Part shown: positions 7,534 through 15,077 of the stretch, piece by piece | How positions within the stretch are numbered: the stretch's first letter is position 1 | Layout of the letters: each line of letters opens with the position of its first letter | From: a virus | Virus record (IMG/VR): IMGVR_UViG_3300001589_000287 | Span: 1 to 20,028 of that record | Strand: one strand, 5' to 3' | Length of the DNA stretch: 20,028 bases | Notes under the pieces: model-generated | What the model saw: only the letters and a program-made list of their open reading frames with translations | The model's database searches: none | Told to the model about the DNA's origin: nothing | Position numbers and translations under genes: made by a program

Positions 7534-9576
7534 CTACGTTTGCAACTCAGGTGGAACTTGTGGCGGTGGTGGCGGTGGCGGTGGCGGCTCCTGACTTCCC
7601 CCGGCCCCCTGTGCTTCCGGCCCAGCGGGGGAGGGAGGGCTAGGCGGCGCATCAGGAGGGGGGGGAGGAGCAGGAGGTGGAAGCAAGTAGCCGCTAGCGT
7701 TTATGTCGAGAGAGTTAGCCCAATCTTTCATTAATGAGTTAAACGGTTCCGTAATACCTGAGCCTGCTAACTGGCTGAGAATAGGCCCGAGTGTTTGTAC
7801 AGCCATCTGCATTTGTTCAACACGGCTCGATTTATTTGGTTTTCGGGCAGACCCGGCTTCAACTCGGAAGAGCAACTCTCGGGTTAAAGCCACTATGTCT
7901 CTTTTAGAAATAGTCTGATACCAAGCAGCAGCACCCATTGCACCGAGAACTGGCTGAACATCTTGAGGTTCAAGAAGCCATCTTGCCGCAAGTGCTTCCC
8001 TTCTAGCAAGAAGACTCATGCAGTCCTCTAACTCATTCGCCATGTTATCTGGCCGAATAGAAATGTTTTCGTTTTTAATTTGTGCTTCAGCAGCACTTCG
8101 GAATTGCGCACGAGTGTAACCAAATACTAATTCCGACAAACCAGTACGCTGTGCAAACTGATCTAGAATTGCTTGGATAATATCCCACAGGTCTTTGTTT
8201 ACCTGTGGCATCTGGAACACAGACACAACGTCCTCAACTCGCCTGCCGAGCAACTCAGACAGTTCAATTATCTTGAACCCGCCCTCTGAAGGAGCAAGCA
8301 ACTTGTCTTTAATATCTTGGTCGGCTGCCTTTTGAACAGCAACAACTGTTTCGCAACTAGTTGCAATACGTGTAGCCAGAAACGAGAAGCACCAGTTAAG
8401 TAGCCTGAGTTCACCAATTGCTGGTTTGATATGGCTAATCGGCCAAGAATGTCCGGGCTTGCGATGAAACGCGAGCATCGTAAAGGGCCATCCTTGCGGG
8501 TCTGCGTAGAACGGTATAGGCCACGATACCCTTGATGTAAGGCTTGGTGGCAATCCGGTCTCATCAACTTCTTCTTCAAGAATAGAAGGCGGCATATTCA
8601 GAGGATAAGGAACACCTTCGCATACTACTAAGTAGCAATACCTGCCGACAGAATCAAAGAATCCCTTATTTTCTTTAGGGCTATCCTTGAACCGATCACC
8701 CATTCCAGTCTTGCTCCATATCTTATAGAACGTAACGAGATTATTAGTGGTGTCCCTCTTCTTCCTTCTGCCCTTGTACTCCTTACCCAGAGTGCTTGTG
8801 TTGTCGTCAATATGCTTTCGCAGGGCTTCTTCTGGTATTCCGTAAGTTGCGGCTACCTCCTGCACTGGCCTGCAACATTTCTTTGCACACCAAAGCATGT
8901 CGTCTTCATTATCAAAATCAGGATCAATGAGAAGGTTATCTACTGTGTCATAAAACGAACCAACCATCTTCATGGCTGGCTGCTCTTCGTTAGCAGACAC
9001 ATCCACAGAAACCATCTCTGTCCAGAATACACCGGCACCTTTTATCATTGCCTCGTTGACAACTTTACGTGCCTGCTTCTTTAGGTCTAGTTCAACAGGA
9101 CTCCAGTTTAAGTAACTGCTTAGGAGTTTTGCTGCATTTTGCCTTGACTGCCTTTCGTCTTCTTCGTTCTTGACAGTCTGCATAATCGCCATCTGATCAG
9201 GTGACGGCTGACCCATTTCACCTGAAGGCTCATCTAAGCCAAGTTGACCAAGGTCTGTGTCGTGGGCATCCATTACCGTCACTGTACGCACAGGGTTTCT
9301 GTGGTATATGACGCTCCCAAACAAATCGACTAACTCAAAGACCTTGTTCAACTGCATGCGGAACGCGGGGGGTGCAATGTTTGAATTGTACCCTCGCTCA
9401 CCCCGTGAATACGAGTCCTTCCACATCCAGTTGTGATCGCCGTCATAGAACTGACTTGCTTCTTTAGCAACGTCATCAAACGGTTTTTTATATTTCTGAG
9501 CAGCCTTGAGTTTTTTAACCCAAGTTGTCACGCACTGCTTAAGTGGGTTGTTACTTGGTAGGCTTTGTTCGTCCAC
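7534..9576 (-). CDS. Portal protein
   Basis: This 680-aa protein would form the twelve-subunit channel at the capsid vertex through which DNA is packaged and ejected. Supporting evidence: length in the range of short-tailed-phage portals, an N-terminal segment with FYDGDHNWMWKDSY and the hydrophobic FELVDLFGSVIYHRNPV, a long mixed central region, and a late helical region (about 470-600) typical of portal stem and wing. It sits one gene after the large terminase. The start codon is GTG, with GGGGTGA just upstream, and overlaps the end of the preceding gene by 26 bases. Residues 633-680 are an unusual tail of proline runs (nine in a row near the end) mixed with A, G, S and E. The assignment rests on context and general sequence character; a search should confirm it easily. 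Confidence 0.85.
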   Translation of the reverse strand: MDEQSLPSNNPLKQCVTTWVKKLKAAQKYKKPFDDVAKEASQFYDGDHNWMWKDSYSRGERGYNSNIAPPAFRMQLNKVFELVDLFGSVIYHRNPVRTVTVMDAHDTDLGQLGLDEPSGEMGQPSPDQMAIMQTVKNEEDERQSRQNAAKLLSSYLNWSPVELDLKKQARKVVNEAMIKGAGVFWTEMVSVDVSANEEQPAMKMVGSFYDTVDNLLIDPDFDNEDDMLWCAKKCCRPVQEVAATYGIPEEALRKHIDDNTSTLGKEYKGRRKKRDTTNNLVTFYKIWSKTGMGDRFKDSPKENKGFFDSVGRYCYLVVCEGVPYPLNMPPSILEEEVDETGLPPSLTSRVSWPIPFYADPQGWPFTMLAFHRKPGHSWPISHIKPAIGELRLLNWCFSFLATRIATSCETVVAVQKAADQDIKDKLLAPSEGGFKIIELSELLGRRVEDVVSVFQMPQVNKDLWDIIQAILDQFAQRTGLSELVFGYTRAQFRSAAEAQIKNENISIRPDNMANELEDCMSLLARREALAARWLLEPQDVQPVLGAMGAAAWYQTISKRDIVALTRELLFRVEAGSARKPNKSSRVEQMQMAVQTLGPILSQLAGSGITEPFNSLMKDWANSLDINASGYLLPPPAPPPPPDAPPSPPSPAGPEAQGAGGSQEPPPPPPPPPQVPPELQT
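7537..7680 (-). repeat. Proline-codon low-complexity tract, portal C-terminus
   Basis: On the coding strand this is a run of CCA/CCG/CCC/CCT codons that encodes portal residues 633-680, including runs of five and nine prolines separated by a G/A/S/E-rich spacer. Such tracts change length easily by slippage. Confidence 0.8.
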
Positions 9577-9877
9577 TGCTCACCCCTGAAGTTAAGTCGC
9601 GGTATGTTTTAGTTATCGTTGCAAAATCCCACGCCCCAAGGTCTTCCCATCCATGATCTCCCTGCAATGCTGGGTCATCTCTGTGATGGGCAGACGAATG
9701 AACCGTGGCAAAACCTGCGGGCGAGAACGTCAGAATGCTTATGGTCGTATCACCCGGCTTAGATGCTACAAAACCTATCTGTGGGTTCTTAAAGGTTTGC
9801 CAGTCCGAACTGAACAACACCACATCTCCAATGTTTGGGATAGGCATTGTCCATTTCTTTGTCTCAACTGTACTCAT
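9551..9877 (-). CDS. Small conserved-looking protein between terminase and portal
   Basis: About 108 aa, function not recognised. The first half looks like a small beta barrel (MPIPNIGDVVLF...PQIGFVASKPGDTTISILTF), and the second half carries HHRDDPALQGDHGWEDLGAWDF, rich in H, D and W as if binding metal or a partner protein. AAGGAGG precedes two adjacent ATGs. The second (9877) is spaced five bases from it and the first (9880) only two, so I prefer the second. The gene overlaps the end of the large terminase and the start of the portal, which ties its translation to both. A packaging accessory or portal-associated role is a guess from position. Confidence 0.75.
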   Translation of the reverse strand: MSTVETKKWTMPIPNIGDVVLFSSDWQTFKNPQIGFVASKPGDTTISILTFSPAGFATVHSSAHHRDDPALQGDHGWEDLGAWDFATITKTYRDLTSGVSSGRTKPTK

Positions 9878-11573
9878 CATTTCCTCCTTGCGGCCCTAAG
9901 TAAACATGACCGGGGTCACCTTGCCCCTGTCTCTTCTTTCTTTCATGCTGCCATTTTACCCACCAAGGCTCCTTCTCGCCGTTACGAATTGGTGGTGCAT
10001 GGTAATGTGGGCGATATGCACACAAATACTCAAGACATTGGCACAAATGTACCTCGCCTTTTGCATTTGGCTTGTCCGTGACAATAGGCGTACCAGATAT
10101 GTAATTGACCAGTTTCCTGTATCTTTTGAGTTCCCTGACTAAATCCGGGCAGGAGTTTTCTAAGACTCTGAGAGTAGGCTTACCTTCCGGCTTAATGTGT
10201 AGCGATACTCGGGTAGACTCGGTACGTGCTTGTATGTCATCGCAGCCCGCCAAAAAACTAGCCCCAGTAATCTCGGATCGCACCCCATTCTTAACAAGTT
10301 GTTCTGTGTACTGCTCTGAAGGCAATCTACCACTACCGAGGTCTCTGAGCCTCGCACCATGAGCATCGATTATAAACGCATGGAAGTGCCAATCACGAAC
10401 CTTTTCGGTAAACCTCTTTCCGAATATTGTGGCGTTGCACTGGCGTAGGTACAATTGATCATAGCACAGGACGAACGATTCGTCGGGGGGAACAGCCGCA
10501 AATAGGATTGCAGTGACTGCGTGTCCGGGGTCAATGACGGCGTACCTCGTCCACTCATGAGGTATCATGCCGTTAGGCAACTCCTCTTTAGACATCCCGT
10601 GTATCCGCATATCAAAGTTTGGGTACATCAGTATGCTGTCCGTGACGAAGTCACCCTCGGCACGCATCCTCAATATGTCGTCGCCTAGAGCGGCCCATCT
10701 CTCAATACTCTTTTTCTTTTCTTCTTGATCCAAGTATGGGTTGTCGAGGAATCGTAACTTAAACTGTTGTATGTTTGATTCTTTACCTAGGTCTGCTGTC
10801 GAGGCTTCCGCTCGTTCCTTAAGACCAAGCAGTGCATTGTTTGTACTGTGCGGCATAGCAGACCAACACATCATTCCTTTGCGGTCAACTATACGAGCCT
10901 GCATTTCAGGCACCCACCTCTCGTCCGAAATATCTTCATCGATATGGACGCGATTACAATTGAAGCCTTGTACAGGCTCGCCTTCGCTAGAGAAGAAATA
11001 TATCTGCCAGCCATTGTGCAATGTGCAACGCTGCATGTAGTTAGCACTACGCAACAACCATGACGTATTTTTAATCATACGTTTGGGGATTAGTGCTGGT
11101 GCTGGCTTTGCTTCGTTCTTTCGTTCTTCATCTGTTTCAGGATTAAACGCCCTCCACTCCCCACTCTTCTCGTCTTTTATAATCTTGAACGCACCTTCAT
11201 TGAATAAGTAAGGTACTGCGACCAGTCCGATATGTTTCCAGTCTTTGCCAACTACTACCAGAATGCCGTCTTTCTCTGGGTATTTCTTGAAAGGGTCTTG
11301 GCCCGTAACAGCCCTAGCATCTTCAACAAAAGTGCATAACGATTTGCCTGATCTATTACCACCGATGACAAGTACTTCACTTGCTTTTGTTCTGTGTACC
11401 TCTGCCTGATTTGGATTTGGCTGGTACAACTTCAGTGCCTCTACCTGCCTCTCCTTCAGTTCCTGCTGTACGTCCTTCAAATGATCCATCTGATGCTGGG
11501 TCATACTCGATTGAACGGACACCTTCTTCGGCTGCACCTTCGGATGTTTCTTCTGTCGTTTCCGCTGTGGCAT
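9864..11573 (-). CDS. terL: Terminase large subunit (packaging ATPase-nuclease)
   Basis: This 569-aa protein is the motor that cuts concatemeric DNA and pumps it through the portal. Walker A is GGNRSGKS at 71-78. Walker B with catalytic glutamate is RVHIDE at 208-213 (DEDI follows), and the coupling motif is probably WSAMPHST at 237-244. The nuclease half shows the first acidic site in AVIDPG (D348) and the second in IIDAHG (D403). The third acidic site, usually in a D-A-L-R-Y-like motif, corresponds to QCLEYLCAY (512-520), so the usual Asp seems replaced. The start at 11573 has AAGGAG nine bases upstream. It makes the first 65 codons overlap the upstream gene by 197 bases in another frame. 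That N-terminus is very basic (PQRKRQKKHPK). Confidence 0.95.
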   Translation of the reverse strand: MPQRKRQKKHPKVQPKKVSVQSSMTQHQMDHLKDVQQELKERQVEALKLYQPNPNQAEVHRTKASEVLVIGGNRSGKSLCTFVEDARAVTGQDPFKKYPEKDGILVVVGKDWKHIGLVAVPYLFNEGAFKIIKDEKSGEWRAFNPETDEERKNEAKPAPALIPKRMIKNTSWLLRSANYMQRCTLHNGWQIYFFSSEGEPVQGFNCNRVHIDEDISDERWVPEMQARIVDRKGMMCWSAMPHSTNNALLGLKERAEASTADLGKESNIQQFKLRFLDNPYLDQEEKKKSIERWAALGDDILRMRAEGDFVTDSILMYPNFDMRIHGMSKEELPNGMIPHEWTRYAVIDPGHAVTAILFAAVPPDESFVLCYDQLYLRQCNATIFGKRFTEKVRDWHFHAFIIDAHGARLRDLGSGRLPSEQYTEQLVKNGVRSEITGASFLAGCDDIQARTESTRVSLHIKPEGKPTLRVLENSCPDLVRELKRYRKLVNYISGTPIVTDKPNAKGEVHLCQCLEYLCAYRPHYHAPPIRNGEKEPWWVKWQHERKKRQGQGDPGHVYLGPQGGNDEYS

Positions 11574-12084
11574 CGATAGTCACTCCTTTGAAATGCATGG
11601 CTGCCTCGTTCAGGCGAGCGTCAAGTTCTTGCTCTAGTTCATCTTCACTCCAGAACTGTAGTGGCTTCTTAGTGCCGCCCGCTTCTACATTCCTAGTTAC
11701 CATTCGGCACATGGTTTCAAGCAACTTGCTCCTTTGGCTGCTACCCGGCGGGCTGTCCCAATATTGCTTGACCATAACAGAGGAAAATCCTGAGACTCCC
11801 CCGAAGTACGACATTACCTTCTCTACCACCTCTGCGGTGTGGGGTATGTTGTTGCCGCCTTTAGAAATTGTAGCAAGAAACACATCTACGCCAGACTGCT
11901 CTATCTCTTGCAGTGCCAACTTCTTATTAAGTTTGTTTTCTTCAATCCTTTTCTGCTTTGTAATGTACTCACACTTCTTACAGACATTGCTATACGACTC
12001 CTTGCCGTCCCTCGTTCGATGACGGAAGTTATCAATGTCTATATCTTTTTCTTCAGAGCATTTAATACAAAGTTTCTTTTTCAT
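11377..12084 (-). CDS. Zinc-finger protein in the small-terminase position
   Basis: A 235-aa protein directly upstream of the large terminase. Residues 1-40 form a four-cysteine finger (C6-x2-C9 ... C35-x2-C38), a type often found at the N-terminus of phage DNA-binding proteins. A helical middle follows (KGGNNIPHTAEVVEKVMSYFGG, then a WDSPPGSS turn and a further helix), then FWSEDELEQELDARLNEAA. The last 60 residues are acidic and low in complexity. Position and DNA-binding finger suggest a small terminase or terminase accessory protein, but no homology is proven. I chose the ATG at 12084, which starts right at the finger. A GTG at 12144 would add 20 residues encoded by a strong hairpin, and neither start has a clear ribosome site. 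The 3' end overlaps terL by 197 bases. Confidence 0.7.
   Translation of the reverse strand: MKKKLCIKCSEEKDIDIDNFRHRTRDGKESYSNVCKKCEYITKQKRIEENKLNKKLALQEIEQSGVDVFLATISKGGNNIPHTAEVVEKVMSYFGGVSGFSSVMVKQYWDSPPGSSQRSKLLETMCRMVTRNVEAGGTKKPLQFWSEDELEQELDARLNEAAMHFKGVTIDATAETTEETSEGAAEEGVRSIEYDPASDGSFEGRTAGTEGEAGRGTEVVPAKSKSGRGTQNKSK
11583..11588 (-). promoter_or_regulatory. Ribosome binding site that fixes the terL start
   Basis: AAGGAG on the coding strand, nine bases before the ATG at 11573 and inside the upstream gene. Later in-frame ATGs (11504, 11489) have no comparable site, so this supports the long overlap between the two genes. Confidence 0.65.
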
Positions 12085-12099
12085 ATATATATATGCTAA

Positions 12100-12126
12100 C
12101 AGCCCACAGGGGGTGCCTGCGGGCTG
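12100..12126 (-). promoter_or_regulatory. Strong intercistronic hairpin before the packaging module
   Basis: On the coding strand CAGCCCGCAGG and CCTGTGGGCTG pair over 11 bp (one G-U) around the five-base loop CACCC. It lies between the stop of the putative decoration gene and the ATG at 12084. What follows is TTAGCATATATATATATG, not a U-run, so a full rho-independent terminator is unlikely. An attenuator, RNA-processing site or mRNA stabiliser that separates the abundant capsid messages from terminase messages is more likely. Confidence 0.6.
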
Positions 12127-12154
12127 CTTTGCATATCCTATCACGGACTGTTCA

Positions 12155-12736
12155 TTAGATGAAGTTACAGTGAAGGTTGACTCGACCTTTTACTGCTGCC
12201 GAAATTGACGCTGCGAGAGCAGTGCCATCAACAGTCGATGAAGCACTACCAGTGCCTGTCTTGACTGTTTCACCAGCAACAGAGCCTGCAACAACGTTAT
12301 CACCAGCGGCAATAGCACTGCTGCCGTTAGTCTTAACTTCGGCTGGGCCTTTAACAACGAGCCACACGATGTCATTCTGTCGGAGTTCCCCAGTGAGGTA
12401 CTCGTCTAGGATGCCTGAAGGTACAGCAGCGTCTGCGTTAACCTTCGTTCGTGCAGAGGTAATCGTGGTCTGATCACCACCGAGTGCATAACGCACACCG
12501 GCAACCGTTGAAGCGTCAGCGACTGTTGATCCAAGGTATCGGACTGCAATGCAGTAAACAAGTTTGTTACTGTGTCGAGTTCCGTGACCTGTAGGCGAAA
12601 CGTCTTGGAAGGCTTTAACCTGTCCAATGACCTCTGTGCCTGCGACTGGATTGCCAGCAGCATTAAGTTCAATTGTTTCTCCGGTGAGAAGCGTTGAGCC
12701 TCTACGCCAGAATGGGTCTGAAAAAATACTTGACAT
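12155..12736 (-). CDS. Putative capsid decoration / minor head protein
   Basis: A 193-aa protein directly after the major capsid gene, preceded by AAGGAG ten bases before its ATG. The sequence is rich in A, G, T, V and S and looks all-beta: ETIELNAAGNPVAGTEVIGQV, then DIVWLVVKGPAEVKTNGSSAI, then AAGDNVVAGSVAGETV. The phrase V.KGPAEVKT..... IAAGDNV.A resembles small capsid-cementing proteins that have a beta-barrel coat domain. It ends in VNLHCNFI. Position and composition support a virion surface protein, but I see no catalytic motif and the family is not certain. Confidence 0.6.
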   Translation of the reverse strand: MSSIFSDPFWRRGSTLLTGETIELNAAGNPVAGTEVIGQVKAFQDVSPTGHGTRHSNKLVYCIAVRYLGSTVADASTVAGVRYALGGDQTTITSARTKVNADAAVPSGILDEYLTGELRQNDIVWLVVKGPAEVKTNGSSAIAAGDNVVAGSVAGETVKTGTGSASSTVDGTALAASISAAVKGRVNLHCNFI

Positions 12737-12753
12737 TTAAAGTCAACTCCTTA

Positions 12754-13929
12754 TTAAGCAGGTGTAGAGATGCCATCGAGCATGAAGAAGTTACGAGGCG
12801 ACTTGAAACGCAAGTTGCCAAGGGTTGAACAAGCATAACGGTAGGACTGAGTTTCTTCTGAGAAGAATGGCCCTTCCGCTACCATGAGTTGATTTTCAAG
12901 GCAACGCATTTCCATGTTGCCAATTGAAAGTCCGTAACCCTTACCCGCTGGGCAAGCGTACTCACTCGTTACTTCAACGCCATCAATAGTGATTGCGTCA
13001 TTGAATCCTAGAGCCTTCAGGCCGTTCTCCTTACTGACTACAATTCGCTCTTGATCCTTATAGGTATTCAACAACTGAATGTAGAGGTGACGGTCAAGCA
13101 CTACAAGATCAATCTGTGCTTCGCGGGTATCATTTCGTTTGCACTGATGAATACCTTCACGAACAGCAAAGACGCAATTGCTCTTCCAGTTTTGTCCACC
13201 ACCAGCACCGTTAAACGATGTTGCATTGTAGTTGACAATAATTGGAGAATAGAAATCGAACTCTGGATCAACACCTACGTCAGGCCATTGACCAGTAGTA
13301 CCACTCATTCGACCACCACCGTAGTAACCTAGTTTGGTACTAAGACCTGCATAGGTATCATTCGGGTGAGCGAAACGATCTCCGGTGCCAGTGAAGTAAG
13401 CAGGTGTTCCTGAACTTCCGGTGTCAACATCTGCTACGCCTGTTGCTGACTCATCAACAGTACCGTTGTACTTGAGAAAACTTTCAAGTCCGTGGAAGTC
13501 ATTCTCATGACCGGCGGCACTACCATCAGCGTATGGCTGATAGGACAGATGCTGTTCCAAACTCTCTTGGAGTCGCTCTGCCATTTTTGATGCTACATCG
13601 ACAAGGGCCTGCTGACCTCTGTTTTCAAGCATTTCTCGACGATAGATAGCATCGGTGGTCGTAAAACCACGCCAAGGCAACTCTGCCTTTTTCCACATAT
13701 TGACACGGGAGAATGTTCTTGGTGTGTCGCCAGTATTCCCTGTAACAGGAGCGTTGCGATAACGAACATTCCAGTCAAAGCCTCGGCCCGACTGGTTCAT
13801 TAAAACATTGCCGGATGACTCCAGCATTGCAAAAATTTTAAACTTACGAAATGTCGTCAACTCCTCTTCACGAAGATGCTGGACAATCGTAGTTGCGATA
13901 ACTCGGCTCCAGTCGGTTGGACTCGCCAT
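12754..13929 (-). CDS. Major capsid protein
   Basis: A 391-aa protein of typical size for an HK97-fold coat subunit. It starts with a helical N-arm (SRVIATTIVQHLREEELTTFRKFKIFAMLES). There follow an extended region with R/W-rich turns, KMAERLQESLEQHLSYQPY (the long spine-helix candidate), a glycine-rich middle, DTREAQIDLVVLDRHLYIQLLNTYKDQERI and a C-terminal FKSPRNFFMLDG. AAGGA lies about ten bases before the ATG. It follows the scaffold gene by 30 bases and precedes a putative decoration gene, the usual context. I infer the fold from length, order and helix/strand pattern. Mass spectrometry of virions would show it as the main band. Confidence 0.85.
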   Translation of the reverse strand: MASPTDWSRVIATTIVQHLREEELTTFRKFKIFAMLESSGNVLMNQSGRGFDWNVRYRNAPVTGNTGDTPRTFSRVNMWKKAELPWRGFTTTDAIYRREMLENRGQQALVDVASKMAERLQESLEQHLSYQPYADGSAAGHENDFHGLESFLKYNGTVDESATGVADVDTGSSGTPAYFTGTGDRFAHPNDTYAGLSTKLGYYGGGRMSGTTGQWPDVGVDPEFDFYSPIIVNYNATSFNGAGGGQNWKSNCVFAVREGIHQCKRNDTREAQIDLVVLDRHLYIQLLNTYKDQERIVVSKENGLKALGFNDAITIDGVEVTSEYACPAGKGYGLSIGNMEMRCLENQLMVAEGPFFSEETQSYRYACSTLGNLRFKSPRNFFMLDGISTPA

Positions 13930-13959
13930 AATTAATTATTCCTTTTTAGAAATAGTTTG

Positions 13960-15012
13960 TTAAAGGTAACCTTGTTCCTGAGCAACTGACTGTAGTTTCT
14001 CAGCGAACGTCATTCCTGAAGTATCAGGCTTTTCAGCGTTTGTACCTGTCGATGACCTTTGACTTGGAGTCCTTGACGCTTGTTGGCGTAAATAATCCAT
14101 GTTTTGTTGTGCGACCGATGGTTGCGTCTGCTGTATTGGGGCTTGTTGTTGTAACTGTGGTGCTGCTGCCTGCTGACCACCCTGCATCCGTTGGACGGTT
14201 TGAAGAAGTAAATCTCTCTCTACCATCTTGGTTGCATAGTCCCAGCGGGCTTGTGCGCCATTGATGCCGTTTCCTTTAGCATCTGCAATATACTTTTGGA
14301 CTGCCAGACCCTCCGCAGATACATTCCCTTTTTCGTCATAAAGCCAATCTTTATTATCGGTCTCTAATCCAGAAACGTATTGCTCGTCTTTCATGCGACC
14401 CATTCGCTCGTCAATAAGGGATTCTGCCCGCTCTACAGCGACTTTCTCCACCATTGGGCCTAGTGCCTCTTGAGGATTATCTAAAAACTTTTGAGCAAAA
14501 TCTGCCCTAAAGTTCATATATTCTTCTAGGGAAGCCTTGGCATCTAGCGGGGCTTCGGGGTGTATTGTGTCCCTGCCCTGTTCGTCCTTTACTAAATACC
14601 GCTTATGAGACTCCTTAACATCTGGTGGGTTCCACCAAGACTTCTCTTCTGGCTGCGGTGCGGCTTGTGGTTGCTGCGTCCTCTGCGGGTTTTGGAACTG
14701 CGAAGCCTTCCATGCTTCGTATTGATCTCTGTTTTGCAAGTACTCCTGTGCAATCGGGACTACCGTCTGGTATTGCTGTAACGCACGATTAGCGTGATCT
14801 TCTCGTTGCATAGCCTCATACAAAGACTGAGCAATTGTGTTGTCGTCTTTACCTTGGAACTGTTCCATTCCACGGAAATGATTCCAGACATCAGTCTGCT
14901 CTACTGCTTCTACTTCCTCACCAGACTCTACAGATTCTTCAACCTGAGATTCCCCCACGGCTTCAGCCGGTGCTTCCACTGTATCTTCAACTTCAAGTGA
15001 TTCTTCGCTCAT
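13960..15012 (-). CDS. Capsid scaffold protein
   Basis: A 350-aa protein expected to guide assembly of the coat protein and then leave the prohead. The first 45 residues are very acidic (runs of E with V, A and S). The middle (about 60-240) is helical and charged, with coiled-coil-like stretches (MVEKVAVERAESLIDERMGRMKDEQ). Residues about 275-330 are glutamine-rich (QQAAAPQLQQQAPIQQTQ) and the extreme C-terminus is a short helix (TFAEKLQSVAQEQGYL) of the kind that binds coat protein. The ATG has AAAGGAG six bases upstream. Its place immediately before the major capsid gene agrees. No protease motif is seen. Confidence 0.85.
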   Translation of the reverse strand: MSEESLEVEDTVEAPAEAVGESQVEESVESGEEVEAVEQTDVWNHFRGMEQFQGKDDNTIAQSLYEAMQREDHANRALQQYQTVVPIAQEYLQNRDQYEAWKASQFQNPQRTQQPQAAPQPEEKSWWNPPDVKESHKRYLVKDEQGRDTIHPEAPLDAKASLEEYMNFRADFAQKFLDNPQEALGPMVEKVAVERAESLIDERMGRMKDEQYVSGLETDNKDWLYDEKGNVSAEGLAVQKYIADAKGNGINGAQARWDYATKMVERDLLLQTVQRMQGGQQAAAPQLQQQAPIQQTQPSVAQQNMDYLRQQASRTPSQRSSTGTNAEKPDTSGMTFAEKLQSVAQEQGYL

Positions 15013-15028
15013 AGTGTTCTCCTTTACG

Positions 15029-15048
15029 AGGTAATGTCATTATTACCT
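15029..15048 (-). promoter_or_regulatory. Inverted repeat upstream of the scaffold gene
   Basis: AGGTAAT and ATTACCT pair over 7 bp around a six-base loop, ending just before the scaffold ribosome site. On the coding strand it directly follows a C-rich run (15051-15074). There is no U-run, so it is not a standard terminator; it could be an operator or an mRNA stem. Confidence 0.45.
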
Positions 15049-15050
15049 AT

Positions 15051-15074
15051 AGGGGGAGGGGGGGAGCAAAGGGG
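15051..15074 (+). other. G-run cluster (possible quadruplex) between two virion genes
   Basis: The plus strand, which is the template strand here, reads G5-A-G7-AGCAAA-G4. Four or more G-runs of three or longer lie close enough for a quadruplex in single-stranded DNA. It sits in the 65-base gap between the 914-codon gene and the scaffold gene. Confidence 0.4.
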
Positions 15075-15077
15075 TAT

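Noticed and set aside
11381-12022. A plus-strand 213-codon open frame
   Set aside because: It is antisense to the zinc-finger protein and the terL start. Its serine/proline-rich content mirrors the acidic tail of the minus-strand gene.
12085-12144. GTG at 12144 as the start of the terminase-position gene
   Set aside because: The extra 20 residues would be encoded by the hairpin and AT run, and the zinc finger begins naturally at the later ATG. The choice is not certain.
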